From positions 1 to 64,000 of the forward strand of contig NZ_MUXN01000001.1 in NCBI RefSeq assembly GCF_001995215.1: a stretch of 64,000 nt of DNA. The letters run 5' to 3'. The notes beneath the pieces are model-generated. The model was not told the DNA's origin. It worked only from the letters and a program-made list of their open reading frames with translations, and ran no database searches. A program made the translations under genes and the position numbers. Below, piece by piece: positions 60,085 to 64,000 of the stretch; position 1 is the stretch's first letter, and each line of letters begins with the position of its first letter. Source of the DNA: Amycolatopsis azurea DSM 43854. Lineage in GTDB: Bacteria > Actinomycetota > Actinomycetes > Mycobacteriales > Pseudonocardiaceae.

Positions 60085-60498
60085 CGGGCGTCGCACGGTG
60101 AACGGTCGACCGGCGGTGACCGGCCGGTAGTACGCGTGAGTAACCGTCAGGCGCGAGCAGCGGTCGTTGACGCGCGGCGAGCGGTCGCGGTCATGATCAG
60201 CGCTCCGCCGAACGGTCGTGTGCCGTTGGCCGTGAGCACGGTCACAAGGGCAAGGATGCCCAGCTCGGCTGCGACGAACGGCTCCGAAGTGGTCGGGCAC
60301 GCCCGTTAATCGGACGTCCGGCATTCAGTCCGTCCTGTCGGACTACCGCGCGTTCATCGCTAAGTAACGGCCGGTTGTCGCGTGAGGTCTTCTCCCGATG
60401 TGCAACTTGCCGTTTATTGAGATGTGCGCCACCTCGAGAAGGTCGCCGGGTGGCAGCGGCAAGACACAGGACAGAGTTGACCTGAGGCAGGGACAGTA
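60085..60498. other. Gene-free intergenic region
   Basis: 414 bases without an ORF I can support. Several short GC-rich inverted repeats (for example ACCGGCCGGT near 60119) and TTGACC at 60477-60482 close to the next start are the only notable elements. I see no RNA gene here. Confidence 0.5.
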
Positions 60499-61125
60499 AT
60501 GTTGGACGCGAATTGGCCGGACAGCTGGCGGGGCGCCTTCCGCATCGAGATGCGGGCGGAGGCGATCGGCCTCGCGTGGCGTGGCTGGCCGGTGCTCCCC
60601 GGTGCGGAGCCCGCCGCGATCACCGCGGAAGGTGACGACCTCACCTGGCGGCGTCCCGTCCCCGCCCAGGACAACTGGCGTGAGCTGACCGAGGCCCACC
60701 CGCACGACGTGGCCACCTGGTTCGGCGACGACACGCACAGCCTGCTCGTGGCCACCGGCACCGTGCTGGACGCCATCGAGGTCGACGACGAACTCGGCAA
60801 GGCCGCCGCCCGTCTGCTGCGCGCCTCCGGCCACCCGGCCCCGATCGTCGCGATGCCGAACGGCCGCTGGCTGTTCCTCACCACCGCCGCCGCGAGTATC
60901 CCCCGCGAGCTGGCCGAGCAGGCCTCGATCCAGTGGCACGGCGCGAACGACTACATCCCGCTGCCCCCGTCGCCGTTCCAGCACGGTGTCGTGCACTGGC
61001 GGGTCAAGCCCGAGGTCTGGGGCTGGCAGCTGCCCGAGGCCGCCGAGGTGCACGACGTGCTCGTCCGTGCGCTGGCCGGTGACCAGGCCGCCGCCCCCGT
61101 GGCGCGCCTGACCACCGCCGCCTGA
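60499..61125 (+). CDS. PrimPol-like (bifunctional DNA primase/polymerase-related) protein, short
   Basis: 208 residues. MLDANWPDSWRGAFRIEMRAEAIGLAWRGWPVLPG matches the start of actinobacterial proteins named bifunctional DNA primase/polymerase, with TWFGDDTHSLLVATGTVLDAIEVDD where the AEP catalytic residues would lie. The canonical DxD and sxH motifs are not evident, so catalysis is doubtful. It is monocistronic and conserved in many actinobacteria. Function unknown, possibly a degenerate AEP. Confidence 0.65.
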   Translation: MLDANWPDSWRGAFRIEMRAEAIGLAWRGWPVLPGAEPAAITAEGDDLTWRRPVPAQDNWRELTEAHPHDVATWFGDDTHSLLVATGTVLDAIEVDDELGKAAARLLRASGHPAPIVAMPNGRWLFLTTAAASIPRELAEQASIQWHGANDYIPLPPSPFQHGVVHWRVKPEVWGWQLPEAAEVHDVLVRALAGDQAAAPVARLTTAA

Positions 61126-61179
61126 TCGACCCACCAGCTCAACCCACAATTTCAGAACCCCGATAAACCCTTAGTGGCC

Positions 61180-63672
61180 TTACTGGGACCCGTGTTGACG
61201 CAACGCCCCGAGCACGGTGTCCAGAACGGCCACGGCCCCCGCCTTGTCCAGCGGATCGTTGCCGTTCCCGCACTTCGGCGACTGGACGCAGGACGGGCAG
61301 CCGGCCGGGCACTCGCAGGAAACGATCGCCTCCCGCGTTGCGGCCAGCCAAGGGACAATTGCGGCAAACCCGCGATCGGCGAATCCCGCACCCCCGGGAT
61401 GGCCATCGTGCACGAACACCGTCGCCTCCCCGGTGTCCTCGTGCCACGCGGTAGACACCCCGCCAATGTCCCAGCGGTCGCAAGTAGCGAACAGCGGTAG
61501 CAGGCCGATCGCCGCGTGCTCGGCGGCATGCAGGGCACCGGGGACGCGCGCCGGATCCAATCCGGCGCCCGTCCCCGGTGCTCCGCCAAGTTCCTCGGTC
61601 CCCACCCTGGAGCCTCCGGTCCCCACCGGCTCCAGAACTTCGGTCCCCACCCGATGGCCCCCGGTCCCCGCCACGCCATCGGAAGGCAGGCCATCGGAAG
61701 AACCGAGCAGCTCCGCCGAGATCGTGTACCAGACGGCGCGGGTGTGCAGGCTCTGCTCCGGCAGGTCCAGCGGAGTCTGGTCCAGCACCTCACCCGACGG
61801 CCGTCTCCGCAAGTAGCCGACGACTTGCGAACTCACCGAAACCTCGCCGAGGTTCACCGTGATCCCGCCGTGCACCCTGGTCTCTTCGGTGCGCAGCACA
61901 CTGATGTCGACGATCTCGCGCGGTGACGTGCTCCAGTCCGGATCCTCCGCGTGCACCAGGGCGAGCCCCGTCTCCAGATCGAGTTCGTCGACCACATAGG
62001 ACGAACCCTGGTGCAGGTACACCGCACCGGGATGCACCGCGTAGCAGGCGGAACCCGGGTCGACCGTGCCGAGCATCCGCCCGGAATCGGCCTCCACCAC
62101 GGCGATCTGCTCGCCGCCGGAACCGCGGATGCCGACCTCGGAGTGCGGCCGGTCGCGCGAAGTCCAGTACCAGCCGCTCGTGCGGCGACGGATGATCTTC
62201 TCCTTGACCAGATCCGCGAGCACCGCACGCGCCGCGTCGCCGCCGAAGGCCGCGACCTCCGGTTCGGTCAGCGGGAGTTCGGCGATGGCGCAGGCCAGCT
62301 GCGGACCCAGCACATACGGGTTCGACGGATCGAGGACGGCGGCTTCCACCGGCCTGTCCAGGATCGCGGCCGGATGGTGCACGAGATAGGTGTCCAGCGG
62401 ATCGTCGCGGGCCACGAAGACGACCAGCGCCGCGTCTCCCGCGCGCCCGGCCCGGCCCGCCTGCTGCCAGAACGACGCGAGCGTTCCCGGATAACCGGCC
62501 AGCACCACCGCGTCCAGCCCGGCGATGTCGACGCCGAGTTCGAGTGCGTTCGTCGTCGCCACACCGAGCAGCCGCCCGGACAGCAACGCCGCTTCGAGGG
62601 CACGACGCTCCTCCGGCAGATACCCGGAGCGGTACGCGGCGACCGATTCCGCCAGCGAACCGTCCACTTCGGACAGAATCCGCCGCGCGCCGAGCGCCGT
62701 CAGCTCCGCGCCGCGCCGGGACCGGACGAACGCCAGCGAGCGCGCGCCCTCGATGACCAGTTCGGCGAGGATCCGGGAAGCCTCGGCGCCCGCCGATCGC
62801 CGCACCGGCGCCCCGTTCTCGCCCGAAATCTCCGACAGCAGCGGGGGCTCCCACAACGCGACCGTGCGGGAGCCGCGCGGCGAAGCGTCCTCGGTGACCG
62901 GGACACATTCCTGCCCGGTGAGCTTCGACGCGAACGCCGCCGGGTCCGCGGTCGTCGCCGACGCGAGAACGAAGACCGGCGAAGCGCCGTAGTACGCCGC
63001 GACCCTCCGCAGCCTGCGCAACAGCAGCGCGACGTGGGAGCCGAAGACGCCGCGGTAACTGTGGCATTCGTCGACCACGACGAACGAGAGCCGCCGGAAG
63101 AACCGGGACCAGCGCGAGTGCGACGAGAGGATCCCGCGATGCAGCATGTCCGGGTTCGTGAACACCCAGTTCGCGTGTGCGCGGACCCAGTCCCGCTCCT
63201 CCAGCGGGGTGTCGCCGTCGTACGACGCCGGCCGCGCTTTCTTGATGTCCAAAGAGGACACGGACCGCAGCTGGTCGGCGCCGAGCGCCTTGGTCGGGGA
63301 AAGGTAGAGCGCCGAAGCCCGCTCGTCCTCGACCAGAGCCGAAAGCACCGGCAGCTGGTACGCGAGCGACTTGCCCGACGCTGTCCCGGTGGAGATCACG
63401 ACGTGCTCGCCCTCGCGCGCCAGCGACGCGGCTTCGGCCTGATGCCGCCACGGAGCCTTGACGCCGCTCGCCTTCAGTGCTTCGACCACTCCGTCCGCCG
63501 CCCACTCCGGCCAATCCACCGAATCCGCCTGCCGCGCGGGCAGCTCGGCCACATGGGTGACCGGGTACAGCGAAGCCGGGATTCCCGCCGTCGCGCGGTC
63601 GAGAAGCCGCCGTCCCTTACCGGATTCCGCCGTGCCGTCCACCTTCGGAACCTTGGCACAGCGCACCGACAA
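61180..63672 (-). CDS. Mrf/Hrq1-type DEAD/DEAH-box helicase with Zn-binding DUF1998 region (Rv3649)
   Basis: 830 residues. Superfamily 2 motifs: STGTASGKSLAYQLP (I, near 92), VVVDECHSY (II), LASATT (III), GVATNALELGVDIAGLDAV (V), QQAGRAGRAG (VI). The C-terminal DUF1998-type region ends with a four-Cys cluster (SCECPAGCPSCVQSPKCGNGND). Related MrfA works in repair of mitomycin cross-links. An insertion near 665-695 made of VGTxxxR/VGTEEL repeats is unusual. It is divergent from the gene starting at 63962 across 289 bases in which I see no other gene. Confidence 0.9.
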   Translation of the reverse strand: MSVRCAKVPKVDGTAESGKGRRLLDRATAGIPASLYPVTHVAELPARQADSVDWPEWAADGVVEALKASGVKAPWRHQAEAASLAREGEHVVISTGTASGKSLAYQLPVLSALVEDERASALYLSPTKALGADQLRSVSSLDIKKARPASYDGDTPLEERDWVRAHANWVFTNPDMLHRGILSSHSRWSRFFRRLSFVVVDECHSYRGVFGSHVALLLRRLRRVAAYYGASPVFVLASATTADPAAFASKLTGQECVPVTEDASPRGSRTVALWEPPLLSEISGENGAPVRRSAGAEASRILAELVIEGARSLAFVRSRRGAELTALGARRILSEVDGSLAESVAAYRSGYLPEERRALEAALLSGRLLGVATTNALELGVDIAGLDAVVLAGYPGTLASFWQQAGRAGRAGDAALVVFVARDDPLDTYLVHHPAAILDRPVEAAVLDPSNPYVLGPQLACAIAELPLTEPEVAAFGGDAARAVLADLVKEKIIRRRTSGWYWTSRDRPHSEVGIRGSGGEQIAVVEADSGRMLGTVDPGSACYAVHPGAVYLHQGSSYVVDELDLETGLALVHAEDPDWSTSPREIVDISVLRTEETRVHGGITVNLGEVSVSSQVVGYLRRRPSGEVLDQTPLDLPEQSLHTRAVWYTISAELLGSSDGLPSDGVAGTGGHRVGTEVLEPVGTGGSRVGTEELGGAPGTGAGLDPARVPGALHAAEHAAIGLLPLFATCDRWDIGGVSTAWHEDTGEATVFVHDGHPGGAGFADRGFAAIVPWLAATREAIVSCECPAGCPSCVQSPKCGNGNDPLDKAGAVAVLDTVLGALRQHGSQ

Positions 63673-63961
63673 GAACGGACCGCCGCCGGAGGAGAACGAA
63701 CGCCGGAACAGGCCCCCGGATGATCGATACAGTGATCAGACTCACAAGGTTACGGAACGTGCGGTGGCAGGGACGGCTTGCCGCCCGCCATCCCACTACC
63801 AATACACTCCCGCAATCCACACCGTCTGTGGCGAGCGTCATGTGAGACGTACCTTGCAGTGCGACTAGCGTGACATTCGGCTCAGATCCCATGCCAACGT
63901 CGGCACGCCGGTTCCATCGGCGGATCGTCGTTGGCCAACGGCGACGTCTCCAGGAGGACGA

Positions 63962-64000
63962 ATGTCCCGGCAGTTCCTCGCGGCGGGCGAAATCACGCTC
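63962..64000 (+). CDS. Start of an unidentified protein (truncated by window end)
   Basis: ATG 63962 is preceded by AGGAGGACGA, a near-perfect RBS. The first 13 residues MSRQFLAAGEITL are all that is visible. In mycobacteria the next gene at this position is a cold-shock protein (cspA), but this N-terminus does not look like one. Confidence 0.5.
   Translation, partial: MSRQFLAAGEITL

Noticed and set aside
60499-61125. Active primase-polymerase
   Set aside because: The N-terminal resemblance is real but the catalytic DxD and His motifs of archaeo-eukaryotic primases are not visible, so only a related, possibly inactive protein is claimed.

Overview
The window is high-GC actinobacterial chromosome. 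It has many GTG starts, chains of overlapping stop/start codons and TTGTCCACA-type DnaA boxes. I infer a Pseudonocardiales genome, most likely Amycolatopsis or a close relative. From 3 kb to the end the gene order follows, with insertions, the order I remember for M. tuberculosis Rv3683 down to Rv3649. This is therefore an ancestral core segment carrying accessory inserts. I see no insertion sequence, integrase, prophage or CRISPR array.

Layout. 0.1-3.1 kb: S9 peptidase, small methyltransferase, tRNA-Pro(CGG). 3.2-9.7 kb: metallophosphoesterase, class A PBP (PonA2-like), WhiB4-like regulator, two ArsA-like ATPases, small membrane protein. 9.7-15.2 kb: secreted lipase, DUF4177 protein, RidA, a tandem pair of unknown paralogues, NUDIX, metallo-beta-lactamase-fold hydrolase, mycoredoxin-like protein. 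15.3-19.4 kb: a DnaN-like sliding-clamp paralogue, MFS exporter, a 650-base gene-free stretch full of hairpins, Crp. 19.6-26 kb: Nth, TlpA-like thioredoxin, CoA-type NUDIX, MarP protease, DUF1992, an EphE-like hydrolase, a holin-superfamily membrane protein, NhaA. 26-32.7 kb: peptide transporter, VIT1-type metal transporter, a P-loop kinase overlapping a Thg1-like polymerase, DUF2848 divergent from an MHS transporter plus cupin, AT-hook protein. 32.8-36.9 kb: Acs, GNAT, phosphoribosyltransferase, degenerate Fic protein.

37-43.8 kb reads as a polyhydroxybutyrate scavenging locus. A secreted PHB depolymerase and a secreted oligomer-hydrolase-like enzyme would release 3-hydroxybutyrate. An MHS symporter would import it, BdhA would oxidise it, and a GAF/PucR regulator sits at the end of the bdhA operon. 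43.7-45.3 kb is an ArsR repressor divergent from an MFS gene, with two matching operators between and within them. 45.4-53.7 kb is a MurNAc/peptidoglycan recycling block (NagZ, NamZ, beta-lactamase-fold hydrolase, MurR, MurQ) with a nickel/cobalt permease at its end. 53.8-55.4 kb carries two non-coding RNAs, an Ms1-like RNA and a 6C RNA, on either side of the HAD hydrolase gene. 55.7-60.1 kb is the Ssd-TadABC-Flp-TadE pilus operon. 60.5-64 kb holds a PrimPol-like protein, an Mrf/Hrq1-type helicase and the first 13 codons of another gene.

Overlaid on the genes are several families of short repeats: a semi-palindrome GTCC-N5-GGAC inside coding regions, three dispersed GTCCTCT hairpins with a compensatory base change, two copies of a GTGTCCCCAATG palindrome cluster, and pairs of DnaA boxes. 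All functional calls come from reading motifs and from remembered family knowledge; no database search was run.
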